From Archivesica marissinica (Eukaryota; Mollusca; Bivalvia; Venerida; Vesicomyidae), in contig CM026390.1 in NCBI GenBank assembly GCA_014843695.1, forward strand, positions 6,720,048 to 6,784,047: a stretch of DNA of 64,000 bases, read 5' to 3'. Below, in pieces: positions 27,111-41,100 of the stretch; position 1 is the first letter of the stretch, and each line of letters starts with the position of its first letter. The notes below the pieces were generated by a model that was given only the letters and a program-made list of their open reading frames with translations, was not told where the DNA came from and did not search any database. The position numbers were made by a program, and so were the translations under genes.

Positions 27111-28191
27111 TAGACTCTTGGCGAAGGTTCCACCACACTGTATACTCTTGGAGACCGTTCGACCACGCTGTAGAATCTTGGCGACCGTTCCACCATGCTG
27201 TAGAATCTTGGCGAATGTTCCACCACACTGTAGACTCTTGGCGAAGGTTCCACCACACTGTATACTCTTGGAGACCGTTCCACCACGCTGTAGAATTTTG
27301 GCGACCGTTCCACCACGCTGTAGAATCTTGGCGACCGTTCCACCACACTGTAGACTCTTGGCGAAGGTTCCACCACACTGTATACTCTTGGAGACCGTTC
27401 CACCACGCTGTAGAATCTTGGCGAATGTTCCACCACACTGTAGACTCTTGGCGAAGGTTCCACCACACTGTATACTCTTGGAGACCGTTCCACCACGCTG
27501 TAGAATTTTGGCGACCGTTGTACCACGCTGTATACTCTTGGAGACTGTTCGACCACACTGTAGACTCTTGGTGATCGTTCCACCATGCTATAGACTCTTG
27601 GCGAATGTTCCACCACACTGTAGACTCTTGGCGAAGGTTCCACCACACTGTATAGTCTTGGAGACCGTTCCACCATGCTGTAGAATTTTGGCGACCGTTC
27701 CGCCATGCTGTAGACTCTTGGCGAATGTTCCACTACACTGTATACTCTTGGAGACCGTTCCACCACGCTGTAGAATTTTGGCGACCGTTCCACCACGCTG
27801 TAGAATCTTGGCGACCGTTCGACCACACTGTAGACTCTTGGCGATCGTTACACCATGCTATAGACTCTTGGCGAATGTTCCACCACACTGTAGACTCTTG
27901 GCGAAGGTTCCACCACACTGTATACTCTTGGAGACCGTTCGACCACACTGTAGACTCTTGGCGATCGTTCCACCATGCTATAGACTTTGCGAATGTTCCA
28001 CCACACTGTAGACTCTTGGCGAAGGTTCCACCACACTGTATACTCTTGGAGACCGTTCCACCACGCTGTAGAATTTTTGCGACCGTTCCACCACGCTGTA
28101 GAATCTTGGCGACCGTTCCACCACACTGTAGACTCTTGGCGAAGGTTCCACCACACTGTATAATCTTGGAGACAGTTCCAACATGCTGTAG

Positions 28192-29191
28192 NNNNNNNNN
28201 NNNNNNNNNNNNNNNNNNNNNNNNNNNNNNNNNNNNNNNNNNNNNNNNNNNNNNNNNNNNNNNNNNNNNNNNNNNNNNNNNNNNNNNNNNNNNNNNNNNN
28301 NNNNNNNNNNNNNNNNNNNNNNNNNNNNNNNNNNNNNNNNNNNNNNNNNNNNNNNNNNNNNNNNNNNNNNNNNNNNNNNNNNNNNNNNNNNNNNNNNNNN
28401 NNNNNNNNNNNNNNNNNNNNNNNNNNNNNNNNNNNNNNNNNNNNNNNNNNNNNNNNNNNNNNNNNNNNNNNNNNNNNNNNNNNNNNNNNNNNNNNNNNNN
28501 NNNNNNNNNNNNNNNNNNNNNNNNNNNNNNNNNNNNNNNNNNNNNNNNNNNNNNNNNNNNNNNNNNNNNNNNNNNNNNNNNNNNNNNNNNNNNNNNNNNN
28601 NNNNNNNNNNNNNNNNNNNNNNNNNNNNNNNNNNNNNNNNNNNNNNNNNNNNNNNNNNNNNNNNNNNNNNNNNNNNNNNNNNNNNNNNNNNNNNNNNNNN
28701 NNNNNNNNNNNNNNNNNNNNNNNNNNNNNNNNNNNNNNNNNNNNNNNNNNNNNNNNNNNNNNNNNNNNNNNNNNNNNNNNNNNNNNNNNNNNNNNNNNNN
28801 NNNNNNNNNNNNNNNNNNNNNNNNNNNNNNNNNNNNNNNNNNNNNNNNNNNNNNNNNNNNNNNNNNNNNNNNNNNNNNNNNNNNNNNNNNNNNNNNNNNN
28901 NNNNNNNNNNNNNNNNNNNNNNNNNNNNNNNNNNNNNNNNNNNNNNNNNNNNNNNNNNNNNNNNNNNNNNNNNNNNNNNNNNNNNNNNNNNNNNNNNNNN
29001 NNNNNNNNNNNNNNNNNNNNNNNNNNNNNNNNNNNNNNNNNNNNNNNNNNNNNNNNNNNNNNNNNNNNNNNNNNNNNNNNNNNNNNNNNNNNNNNNNNNN
29101 NNNNNNNNNNNNNNNNNNNNNNNNNNNNNNNNNNNNNNNNNNNNNNNNNNNNNNNNNNNNNNNNNNNNNNNNNNNNNNNNNNNNNNNNNNN
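28192..29191. other. Assembly gap, exactly 1,000 N
   Basis: A run of 1,000 N bases. The round number indicates a placeholder rather than a measured distance. Family C lies on the left and family A in its (-) orientation on the right, so the satellite identity changes across an unsequenced join. The adjacency of the two halves of the window is therefore not proven by sequence. Open frames that appear to cross the gap are meaningless. Confidence 0.99.
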
Positions 29192-32100
29192 GGGTTGGCA
29201 ATAAGTACCAATGGCCGAGGGGGGTTGGCAATAAGTACCAATGGCCGAGGAGGGTTGACAATAAGTACCAATGGCCGAGGAGGGTTGACAATAAGTACCA
29301 ATGGCCGAGGAGGGTTGACAATAAGTACCAATGGCCGAGGAGGGTTGGCAATAAGTACCAATGGCCGAGGGGGGTTGGCAATAAGTACCAATGGCCGAGG
29401 AGGGTTGCAATAAGTACCGATGAAGTACAATGGCCGAGGAGGGTTACAATAAGTACCATGGCTGAGGGGGTTGGCAATAAGTACCAATGGCCGGAGGGTT
29501 ACAATAAGTACCAATGGCCGAGGAGGGTTGACAATAAGTACCAATGGCCGAGGAGGGTTGACAATAAGTACCACTGGCCGAGAGGGGTTGGCAATAAGTA
29601 CCAATGGCCGAAGGGGTTGGCATAAGTACACTGGCAATACTACATGGCCGAGGCGGGTTGACAATAAGTACCAATGGCCGAGGAGGGTTGGCAATAAGTA
29701 CCAATGGCTGAGGGGGGTTGGCAATAAGTACCACTGGCCGAGAGGGGTTGGCAATAAGTACCACTGGCCGAGAGGGTTGGCAATAAGTACCAATGGCCGA
29801 GGAGGGTTGACAATAAGTACCGATGGCAATAAGTACCGATGGCCGAGGAGGGTTGACAATAAGTACCAATGGCCGAGGGGGGTTGACAATAAGTACCGAT
29901 GGCCTAGTTGGGTTGGCAATAAGTACCAATGACAATAAGTACCAATGGCCGAGGGGGGTTGACATTAAGTACCGATGGCCTAGTTGTGTTGGCAATAAGT
30001 GCCGATGGCAATAAGTACCGATGGCTGAGGGGGGTTGACAATAAGTACCAATGACAATAAGTACCAATGGCCGAGGGGGGTTGGCAATAAGTACAAATGA
30101 CAATAAGTACCAATGGCCGAGGGGGGTTGGCAATAAGTACCGATGGCAATAAGTACCGATGGCCGAGGGGGGTTGACAATAAGTACCAATGGCCGAGGAG
30201 GGTTGACAATAAGTACCGATGGCCGAGGAGGGTTGACAATAAGTACCGATGGCAATAAGTACCAATGGCCGAGGGGGCTTGACAATAAGTACCGATGGCA
30301 ATAAGTACCAATGGCCGAGGGGGGTTGACATAAGTACCGATGGCAATAAGTACCAATGGCCGAGGACGGTTGACAATAAGTACCGATGGCAATAAGTACC
30401 AATGGCCGAGGGGGGTTGACATTAAGTACCGATGGCCTAGTTGTGTTGGCAATAAGTGCCGATGGCAATAAGTACCGATGGCCGAGGGGGGTTGACAATA
30501 AGTACCAATGACAATAAGTACCAATGGCCGAGGGGGGTTGGCAATAAGTACAAATGACAATAAGTACCAATGGCCGAGGAGGGTTGGCAATAAGTACCAA
30601 TGGCTGAAGAGGGTTGGCAATAAGTACCAATGGCCGAGGAGGGTTGACAATAAGTACCAATGGCCGAGGAGGGTTGACAATAAGTACCAATGGCCGAGGA
30701 GGGTTGGCAATAAGTACCAATGGCTGAGGGGGGTTGGCAATAAGTACTAATGGCCGAGGAGGGTTGGCAATAAGTACCAATGGCAATAAGTACCAATGGC
30801 CGAGGAGGGTTGACAATAAGTACCAATGGCCGAGGGGGGTTGGCAATAAGTACAAATGACAATAAGTACCAATGGCCGAGGAGGGTTGGCAATAAGTACC
30901 AATGGCTGAAGAGGGTTGGCAATAAGTACCAATGGCCGAGGAGGGTTGACAATAAGTACCAATGGCCGAGGAGGGTTGACAATAAGTACCAATGGCCGAG
31001 GAGGGTTGACAATAAGTACCAATGGCCGAGGAGGGTTGACAATAAGTACCAATGGCCGAGGAGGGTTGGCAATAAGTACCAATGGCTGAGGGGGGTTGGC
31101 AATAAGTACTAATGGCCGAGGAGGGTTGGCAATAAGTACCAATGGCAATAAGTACCAATGGCCGAGGAGGGTTGACAATAAGTACCAATGGCTGAGGGGG
31201 GTTGGCAATAAGTACCAATGGCCGAGGAGGGTTGACAATAAGTACCAATGGCCGAGGAGGGTTGACAATAAGTACCAATGGCCAAGGAGGGTTGACAATA
31301 AGTACCAATGGCTGAGGAGGGTTGGCAATAAGTACCAATGGCCGAGGAGGGTTGACAATAAGTACCAATGGCCGAGGAGGGTTGACAATAAGTACCAATG
31401 GCCGAGGAGGGTTGACAATAAGTACCAATGGCCGAGGAGGGTTGACAATAAGTACCAATGGCCGAGGAGGGTTGACAATAAGTACCAATGGCTGAGGGGG
31501 GTTGGCAATAAGTACCAATGGCCGAGGAGGGTTGACAATAAGTACCACTGGCCGAGAGGGGTTGGCAATAAGTACCAATGGCCGAGAGGGGTTGGCAATA
31601 AGTACCACTGGCAATACGTACCAATGGCCGAGGCGGGTTGACAATAAGTACCAATGGCCGAGGAGGGTTGGCAATAAGTACCAATGGCTGAGGGGGTTGG
31701 CAATAAGTACCACTGGCCGAGAGGGGTTGGCAATAAGTACCACTGGCCGAGAGGGGTTGGCAATAAGTACCAATGGCAATAAGTACCGATGGCCGAAGGG
31801 GGTTGACAATAAGTACCGATGGCCGAGGAGGGTTGACAATAAGTACCAATGGCCGAGGGGGGTTGACAATAAGTACCGATGGCCTAGTTGGGTTGGCAAT
31901 AAGTACCAATGACAATAAGTACCAATGGCCGAGGGGGGTTGGCAATAGGTACCGATGGCAATAGGTACCAATGGCCGAGGAGGGTTGACAATAAGTACCG
32001 ATGGCAATAAGTACCAATGGCCGAGGAGGGTTGGCAATAAGTACCGATGGCAATAAGTACCAATGGCCGAGGAGGGTTGTCAATAAGTACCGATGGCCGA

Positions 32101-35100
32101 GGAGGGTTGACAATAAGTACCGAAGGCCGAGGAGGGTTGACAATAAGTACCAATGACAATAAGTACCAATGGCCGAGGAGGGTTGACAATAAGTACCGAT
32201 GGCAATAAGTACCGATGGCCGAGGAGGGTTGACAATAAGTACCGATGGCCGAGGAGGGTTGACAATAGGTACCGATGGCCGAGGGGGGTTGACAATAAGT
32301 ACCGATGGCAATAAGTACCGATGGCCGAGGGGGGTTGACAATAAGTACAAATGGCCGAGGAGGGTTGACAATAAGTACCGATGGCCGAGGAGGGTTGACA
32401 ATAAGTACCGATGGCAATAAGTACCAATGGCCGAGGGGGCTTGACAATAAGTACCGATGGCAATAAGTACCAATGGCCGAGGGGGGTTGACATTAAGTAC
32501 CGATGGCAATAAGTACCAATGGCCGAGGACGGTTGACAATAAGTACCGATGGCAATAAGTACCAATGGCCGAGGGGGGTTGACATTAAGTACCGATGGCC
32601 TAGTTGTGTTGGCAATAAGTGCCGATGGCAATAAGTACCGATGGCCGAGGGGGGTTGACAATAAGTACCAATGACAATAAGTACCAATGGCCGAGGGGGG
32701 TTGGCAATAAGTACCGATGGCCGAGGGGGGTTGGCAATAAGTACCGATGGCCGAGGGGGGTTGGCAATAAGTACCAATGGTCGAGGTGGATTGGCAATAA
32801 GTACCGATGGCCGAGGTGGATTGGCAAACAGTACCGATGGCCGAAGCCGGTTGGCAATAATTACCGATGGCCGAGGCCGGTTGGCAATAAGTACCGATGG
32901 CCGAGGCCGGTTGGCAATAAGTACCGATGGCCGAGGCCGGTTGGCAATATGTACCGATGGCCAAGGCCGGTTGGCAATAAGTAACGCCGAGGGGGGTTGG
33001 CAATAAGTACCGATGGCCGAAACCGGTTGGCAATAAGTACCGATGGCCGAGGCGGATTGGCAATAAGTACCAATGGTCGAGGTGGATTGGCAATAAGTAC
33101 CGATGGCCGAGGTGGATTGGCAAACAGTACCGATGGCCGAAGCCGGTTGGCAATAATTACCGATGGCCGAGGCCGGTTGGCAATAAGTACCGATGGCCGA
33201 GGCCGGTTGGCAATAAGAACCGATGGCCGAGGCCGGTTGGCAATAAGTACCGATGGCCAACGCCGGTTGGCAATAAGTAACGCCGAGGGTGGTTGGCAAT
33301 AAGTACCGATGGCCGAAACCGGTTGGCAATAAGTACCGATGGCCGAGGCCGGTTGGCAATAAGTAATGCCGAGGGGGGTTGGCAATAAGTACCGATGGCC
33401 GAGGGGGTTGGCAATAAGTACCGATGGCCGAGGGGGTTGGCAATAAGTACCGATGGCCGAGGCGGGTTGGCAATAAGTACAGATGGATGAGGGGGGTTTG
33501 GCAATAAGTACCGATGGCCGAGGAGGGTTGGCAATAAGTACCAATGGCCGAGGAGGGTTGGCAATAAGTACCAATGGCTGAAGAGGGTTGGCAATAAGTA
33601 CCAATGGCCGAGGAGGGTTGACAATAAGTACCAATGGCATAAGTACCAATGGGCGAGGAGGGTTGGCAATAAGTACCAATGGCTGAGGGGGGTTGGCAAT
33701 AAGTACTAATGGCCGAGGAGGGTTGGCAATAAGTACCAATGGCAATAAGTACCAATGGCCGAGGAGGGTTGACAATAAGTACCAATGGCTGAGGGGGGTT
33801 GGCAATAAGTACCAATGGCCGAGGAGGGTTGACAATAAGTACCAATGGCCGAGGAGGGTTGACAATAAGTACCAATGGCCGAGGAGGGTTGACAATAAGT
33901 ACCAATGGCTGAGGAGGGTTGGCAATAAGTACCAATGGCCGAGGAGGGTTGACAATAAGTACCAATGGCCGAGGAGGGTTGACAATAAGTACCAATGGCC
34001 GAGGAGGGTTGACAATAAGTACCAATGGCCGAGGAGGGTTGACAATAAGTACTAATGGCTGAGGGGGGTTGGCAATAAGTACCAATGGCCGAGGAGGGTT
34101 GACAATAAGTATCACTGGCCGAGAGGGGTTGGCAATAAGTACCAATGGCCGAGAGGGGTTGGCAATAAGTACCACTGGCAATACGTACCAATGGCCGAGG
34201 CGGGTTGACAATAAGTACCAATGGCCGAGGAGGGTTGGCAATAAGTACCAATGGCCGAGGGGGGTTGGCAATAAGTACCACTGGCCGAGAGGGGTTGGCA
34301 ATAAGTACCACTGGCCGAGAGGGGTTGGCAATAAGTACCAATGGCAATAAGTACCGATGGCCGAAGGGGGTTGACAATAAGTACCGATGGCAATAAGTAC
34401 CGATGGCCGAGGAGGGTTGACAATAAGTACCAATGGCCGAGGGGGGTTGACAATAAGTACCGATGGCCTAGTTGGGTTGGCAATAAGTACCAATGACAAT
34501 AAGTACCAATGGCCGAGGGGGGTTGACATTAAGTACCGATGGCCTAGTTGTGTTGGCAATAAGTGCCGATGGCAATAAGTACCGATGGCTGAGGGGGGTT
34601 GACAATAAGTACCAATGACAATAAGTACCAATGGCCGAGGGGGGTTGGCAATAAGTACAAATGACAATAAGTACCAATGGCCGAGGGGGGTTGGCAATAA
34701 GTACCGATGGCAATAAGTACCGATGGCCGAGGGGGGTTGACAATAAGTACCAATGGCCGAGGAGGGTTGACAATAAGTACCGATGGCCGAGGAGGGTTGA
34801 CAATAAGTACCGATGGCAATAAGTACCAATGGCCGAGGGGGCTTGACAATAAGTACCGATGGCAATAAGTACCAATGGCCGAGGGGGGTTGACATTAAGT
34901 ACCGATGGCAATAAGTACCAATGGCCGAGGACGGTTGACAATAAGTACCGATGGCAATAAGTACCAATGGCCGAGGGGGGTTGACATTAAGTACCGATGG
35001 CCTAGTTGTGTTGGCAATAAGTGCCGATGGCAATAAGTACCGATGGCCGAGGGGGGTTGACAATAAGTACCAATGACAATAAGTACCAATGGCCGAGGGG

Positions 35101-38100
35101 GGTTGGCAATAAGTACAAATGACAATAAGTACCAATGGCCGAGGAGGGTTGGCAATAAGTACCAATGGCTGAAGAGGGTTGGCAATAAGTACCAATGGCC
35201 GAGGAGGGTTGACAATAAGTACCAATGGCCGAGGAGGGTTGACAATAAGTACCAATGGCCGAGGAGGGTTGACAATAAGTACCAATGGCCGAGGAGGGTT
35301 GACAATAAGTACCAATGGCCGAGGAGGGTTGGCAATAAGTACCAATGGCTGAGGGGGGTTGGCAATAAGTACTAATGGCCGAGGAGGGTTGGCAATAAGT
35401 ACCAATGGCAATAAGTACCAATGGCCGAGGAGGGTTGACAATAAGTACCAATGGCTGAGGGGGGTTGGCAATAAGTACCAATGGCCGAGGAGGGTTGACA
35501 ATAAGTACCAATGGCCGAGGAGGGTTGACAATAAGTACCAATGGCCAAGGAGGGTTGACAATAAGTACCAATGGCCGAGGAGGGTTGACAATAAGTACCA
35601 ATGGCCGAGGAGGGTTGACAATAAGTACCAATGGCCGAGGAGGGTTGACAATAAGTACCAATGGCTGAGGGGGGTTGGCAATAAGTACCAATGGCCGAGG
35701 AGGGTTGACAATAAGTACCACTGGCCGAGAGGGGTTGGCAATAAGTACCAATGGCCGAGAGGGGTTGGCAATAAGTACCACTGGCAATACGTACCAATGG
35801 CCGAGGCGGGTTGACAATAAGTACCAATGGCCGAGGAGGGTTGGCAATAAGTACCAATGGCTGAGGGGGGTTGGCAATAAGTACCACTGGCCGAGAGGGG
35901 TTGGCAATAAGTACCACTGGCCGAGAGGGGTTGGCAATAAGTACCAATGGCAATAAGTACCGATGGCCGAAGGGGGTTGACAATAAGTACCGATGGCAAT
36001 AAGTACCGATGGCCGAGGGGGGTTGACAATAAGTACCGATGGCCTAGTTGGGTTGGCAATAAGTACCAATGACAATAAGTACCAATGGCCGAGGGGGGTT
36101 GGCAATAGGTACCGATGGCAATAGGTACCAATGGCCGAGGAGGGTTGACAATAAGTACCGATGGCAATAAGTACCAATGGCCGAGGAGGGTTGGCAATAA
36201 GTACCGATGGCAATAAGTACCAATGGCCGAGGAGGGTTGTCAATAAGTACCGATGGCCGAGGAGGGTTGACAATAAGTACCGATGGCCGAGGAGGGTTGA
36301 CAATAAGTACCAATGACAATAAGTACCAATGGCCGAGGAGGGTTGACAATAAGTACCAATGGCAATAAGTACCAATGGCCGAGGCGGATTGGCAATAAGT
36401 ATCAATGGCCGAGGCGGATTGGCAATAAGTACCAATGGTCGAGGTGGATTGGCAATAAGTACCGATGGCCGAGGTGGATTGGCAAACAGTACCGATGGCC
36501 GAAGCCGGTTGGCAATAATTACCGATGGCCGAGGCCGGTTGGCAATAAGTACCGATGGCCGAGGCCGGTTGGCAATAAGTACCGATGGCCGAGGCCGGTT
36601 GGCAATAAGAACCGATGGCCGAGGCCGGTTGGCAATAAGTACCGATGGCCAACGCCGGTTGGCAATAAGTAACGCCGAGGGTGGTTGGCAATAAGTACCG
36701 ATGGCCGAAACCGGTTGGCAATAAGTACCGATGGCCGAGGCCGGTTGGCAATAAGTAATGCCGAGGGGGGTTGGCAATAAGTACCGATGGCCGAGGGGGT
36801 TGGCAATAAGTACCGATGGCCGAGGGGGTTGGCAATAAGTACCGATGGCCGAGGCGGGTTGGCAATAAGTACAGATGGATGAGGGGGGTTTGGCAATGAG
36901 TACCGATGGCCGAGGAAGGTTGGCAATAAGTACCAATGGCCGAGGAGGGTTGGCAATAAGTACCAATGGCTGAAGAGGGTTGGCAATAAGTACCAATGGC
37001 CAAGGAGGGTTGACAATAAGTACCAATGGCCGAGGAGGGTTGACAATAAGTACCAATGGCCGAGGAGGGTTGACAATAAGTACCAATGGCCGAGGAGGGT
37101 TGACAATAAGTACCAATGGCCGAGGAGGGTTGGCAATAAGTACCAATGGCAATAAGTACCAATGGCCGAGGAGGGTTGACAATAAGTACAAATGGCCGAG
37201 GAGGGTTGACAATAAGTACCGATGGCCGAGGAGGGTTGACAATAAGTACCGATGGCAATAAGTACCAATGGCCGAGGGGGCTTGACAATAAGTACCGATG
37301 GCAATAAGTACCAATGGCCGAGGGGGGTTGACATTAAGTACCGATGGCAATAAGTACCAATGGCCGAGGACGGTTGACAATAAGTACCGATGGCAATAAG
37401 TACCAATGGCCGAGGGGGGTTGACATTAAGTACCGATGGCCTAGTTGTGTTGGCAATAAGTGCCGATGGCAATAAGTACCGATGGCCGAGGGGGGTTGAC
37501 AATAAGTACCAATGACAATAAGTACCAATGGCCGAGGGGGGTTGGCAATAAGTACAAATGACAATAAGTACCAATGGCCGAGGGGGGTTGGCAATAAGTA
37601 CCGATGGCCGAGGAGGGTTGGCAATAAGTACCAATGGCCGAAGAGGGTTGGCAATAAGTACCAATGGCCGAGGAGGGTTGACAATAAGTACCAATGGCCG
37701 AGGAGGGTTGACAATAAGTACCAATGGCCGAGGAGGGTTGGCAATAAGTACCAATGGCCGAGGAGGGTTGACAATAAGTACCAATGGCCGAGGAGGGTTG
37801 GCAATAAGTACCAATGGCCGAGGGGGGTTGGCAATAAGTACCAATGGCCGAGGAGGGTTGGCAATAAGTACCAATGGCAATAAGTACCAATGGCCGAGGA
37901 GGGTTGACAATAAGTACCAATGGCTGAGGGGGGTTGGCAATAAGTACCAATGGCCGAGGAGGGTTGACAATAAGTACCAATGGCCGAGGAGGGTTGACAA
38001 TAAGTACCAATGGCCGAGGAGGGTTGACAATAAGTACCAATGGCTGAGGAGGGTTGGCAATAAGTACCAATGGCCGAGGAGGGTTGACAATAAGTACCAA

Positions 38101-41100
38101 TGGCCGAGGAGGGTTGACAATAAGTACCAATGGCCGAGGAGGGTTGACAATAAGTACCAATGGCCGAGGAGGGTTGACAATAAGTACCAATGGCTGAGGG
38201 GGGTTGGCAATAAGTACCAATGGCCGAGGAGGGTTGACAATAAGTACCACTGGCCGAGAGGGGTTGGCAATAAGTACCAATGGCCGAGAGGGGTTGGCAA
38301 TAAGTACCACTGGCAATACGTACCAATGGCCGAGGCGGGTTGACAATAAGTACCAATGGCCGAGGAGGGTTGGCAATAAGTACCAATGGCTGAGGGGGGT
38401 TGGCAATAAGTACCACTGGCCGAGAGGGGTTGGCAATAAGTACCACTGGCCGAGAGGGGTTGGCAATAAGTACCAATGGCAATAAGTACCGATGGCCGAA
38501 GGGGGTTGACAATAAGTACCGATGGCCGAGGAGGGTTGACAATAAGTACCAATGGCCGAGGGGGGTTGACAATAAGTACCGATGGCCTAGTTGGGTTGGC
38601 AATAAGTACCAATGACAATAAGTACCAATGGCCGAGGGGGTTGGCAATAGGTACCGATGGCAATAGGTACCAATGGCCGAGGAGGGTTGACAATAAGTAC
38701 CGATGGCAATAAGTACCAATGGCCGAGGAGGGTTGGCAATAAGTACCGATGGCAATAAGTACCAATGGCCGAGGAGGGTTGTCAATAAGTACCGATGGCC
38801 GAGGAGGGTTGACAATAAGTACCAATGGCAATAAGTACCAATGGCCGAGGCGGATTGGCAATAAGTATCAATGGCCGAGGCGGATTGGCAATAAGTACCA
38901 ATGGTCGAGGTGGATTGGCAATAAGTACCGATGGCCGAGGTGGATTGGCAAACAGTACCGATGGCCGAAGCCGGTTGGCAATAATTACCGATGGCCGAGC
39001 CGGTTGGCAATAAGTACCGATGGCCGAGGCCGGTTGGCAATAAGAACCGATGGCCGAGGCCGGTTGGCAATAAGTACCGATGGCCAACGCCGGTTGGCAA
39101 TAAGTAACGCCGAGGGTGGTTGGCAATAAGTACCGATGGCCGAAACCGGTTGGCAATAAGTACCGATGGCCGAGGCCGGTTGGCAATAAGTATGCCGAGG
39201 GGGGTTGGCAATAAGTACCGATGGCCGAGGGGGTTGGCAATAAGTACCGATGGCCGAGGGGGTTGGCAATAAGTACCGATGGCCGAGGCGGGTTGGCAAT
39301 AAGTACAGATGGATGAGGGGGGTTTGGCAATGAGTACCGATGGCCGAGGAAGGTTGGCAATAAGTACCAATGGCCGAGGAGGGTTGGCAATAAGTACCAA
39401 TGGCTGAAGAGGGTTGGCAATAAGTACCAATGGCCGAGGAGGGTTGACAATAAGTACCAATGGCCGAGGAGGGTTGACAATAAGTACCAATGGCCGAGGA
39501 GGGTTGACAATAAGTACCAATGGCCGAGGAGGGTTGACAATAAGTACCAATGGCCGAGGAGGGTTGGCAATAAGTACCAATGGCAATAAGTACCAATGGC
39601 CGAGGAGGGTTGACAATAAGTACAAATGGCCGAGGAGGGTTGACAATAAGTACCGATGGCCGAGGAGGGTTGACAATAAGTACCGATGGCAATAAGTACC
39701 AATGGCCGAGGGGGGTTGACATTAAGTACCGATGGCAATAAGTACCAATGGCCGAGGACGGTTGACAATAAGTACCGATGGCAATAAGTACCAATGGCCG
39801 AGGGGGGTTGACATTAAGTACCGATGGCCTAGTTGTGTTGGCAATAAGTGCCGATGGCAATAAGTACCTATGGCCGAGGGGGGTTGACAATAAGTACCAA
39901 TGACAATAAGTACCAATGGCCGAGGGGGGTTGGCAATAAGTACAAATGACAATAAGTACCAATGGCCGAGGGGGGTTGGCAATAAGTACCGATGGCCGAG
40001 GGGGGTTGACAATAAGTACCAATGACAATAAGTACCAATGGCCAAGGGGGGTTGGCAATAAGTAACGCCGAGGGGGGTTGGCAATAAGTACCAATGGTCG
40101 AGGTGGATTGGCAATAAGTACCGATGGCCGAGGTGGATTGGCAAACAGTACCGATGGCCGAAGCCGGTTGGCAATAATTACCGATGGCCGAGGCCGGTTG
40201 GCAATAAGTAATGCCGAGGGGGGTTGGCAATAAGTACCGATGGCCGAGGGGGTTGGCAATAAGTACCGATGGCCGAGGGGGTTGGCAATAAGTACCGATG
40301 GCCGAGGCGGGTTGGCAATAAGTACAGATGGATGAGGGGGGTTTGGCAATAAGTACCGATGGCCGAGGAGGGTTGGCAATAAGTACCAATGGCCGAGGAG
40401 GGTTGGCAATAAGTACCAATGGCTGAAGAGGGTTGGCAATAAGTACCAATGGCCGAGGAGGGTTGACAATAAGTACCAATGGCCGAGGAGGGTTGACAAT
40501 AAGTACCAATGGCCGAGGAGGGTTGACAATAAGTACCAATGGCCGAGGAGGGTTGACAATAAGTACCAATGGCCGAGGAGGGTGGCAATAAGTACCAATG
40601 GCAATAAGTACCAATGGCCGAGGAGGGTTGACAATAAGTACAATGGCCGAGGAGGGTTGACAATAAGTACCGATGGCAATAAGTACCAATGGCCGAGGGG
40701 GCTTGACAATAAGTACCGATGGCAATAAGTACCAATGGCCGAGGGGGGTTGACATTAAGTACCGATGGCAATAAGTACCAATGGCCGAGGAGGGTTGGCA
40801 ATAAGTACCGATGGCAATAAGTACCAATGGCCGAGGAGGGTTGTCAATAAGTACCGATGGCCGAGGAGGGTTGACAATAAGTACCGATGGCCGAGGAGGG
40901 TTGACAATAAGTACCAATGACAATAAGTACCAATGGCCGAGGAGGGTTGACAATAAGTACCAATGGCAATAAGTACCAATGGCCGAGGCGGATTGGCAAT
41001 AAGTATCAATGGCCGAGGCGGATTGGCAATAAGTACCAATGGTCGAGGTGGATTGGCAATAAGTACCGATGGCCGAGGTGGATTGGCAAACAGTACCGAT

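Larger units (their letters stand above)
12599..28191 (+). repeat. Satellite family C, 30-bp unit with higher-order structure
   Basis: Tandem array of about 520 copies of a 30-bp unit with the invariant end GTTCCACCA and the core CTGTAGACTCTTGGCGA. At least six monomer types recur in ordered runs. They differ at the start (CACTGTAGAC, CACTGTATAC, CGCTGTAGAA, TGCTATAGAC) and in the middle (TTGGCGAAGG, TTGGAGACCG, TTGGCGATCG, TTGGCGAATG). Phase is kept almost without indels from 12599 to about 18500, so each 60-base stretch holds two units. Rare shared markers show kilobase-scale duplications: GGTTCCATCA at 12861, 14631 and 16371 (1,770 and 1,740 bp apart), and one-base-deletion markers at 18503 and 20602. 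The array is cut by the N gap. Five of six frames lack stops, which explains the long open frames; I do not consider these coding. Confidence 0.97.

Noticed and set aside
12578..28191. Long frames in family C reading YSVVERSPRV or CRLLAKVPPH repeats (up to 1,416 codons)
   Set aside because: Five of six frames are open because the 30-bp unit lacks stops. The frames overlap fully on both strands and have no non-repeat part.
27725..29919. Frames that cross the N gap
   Set aside because: They contain over 300 undetermined residues and join two different satellites.
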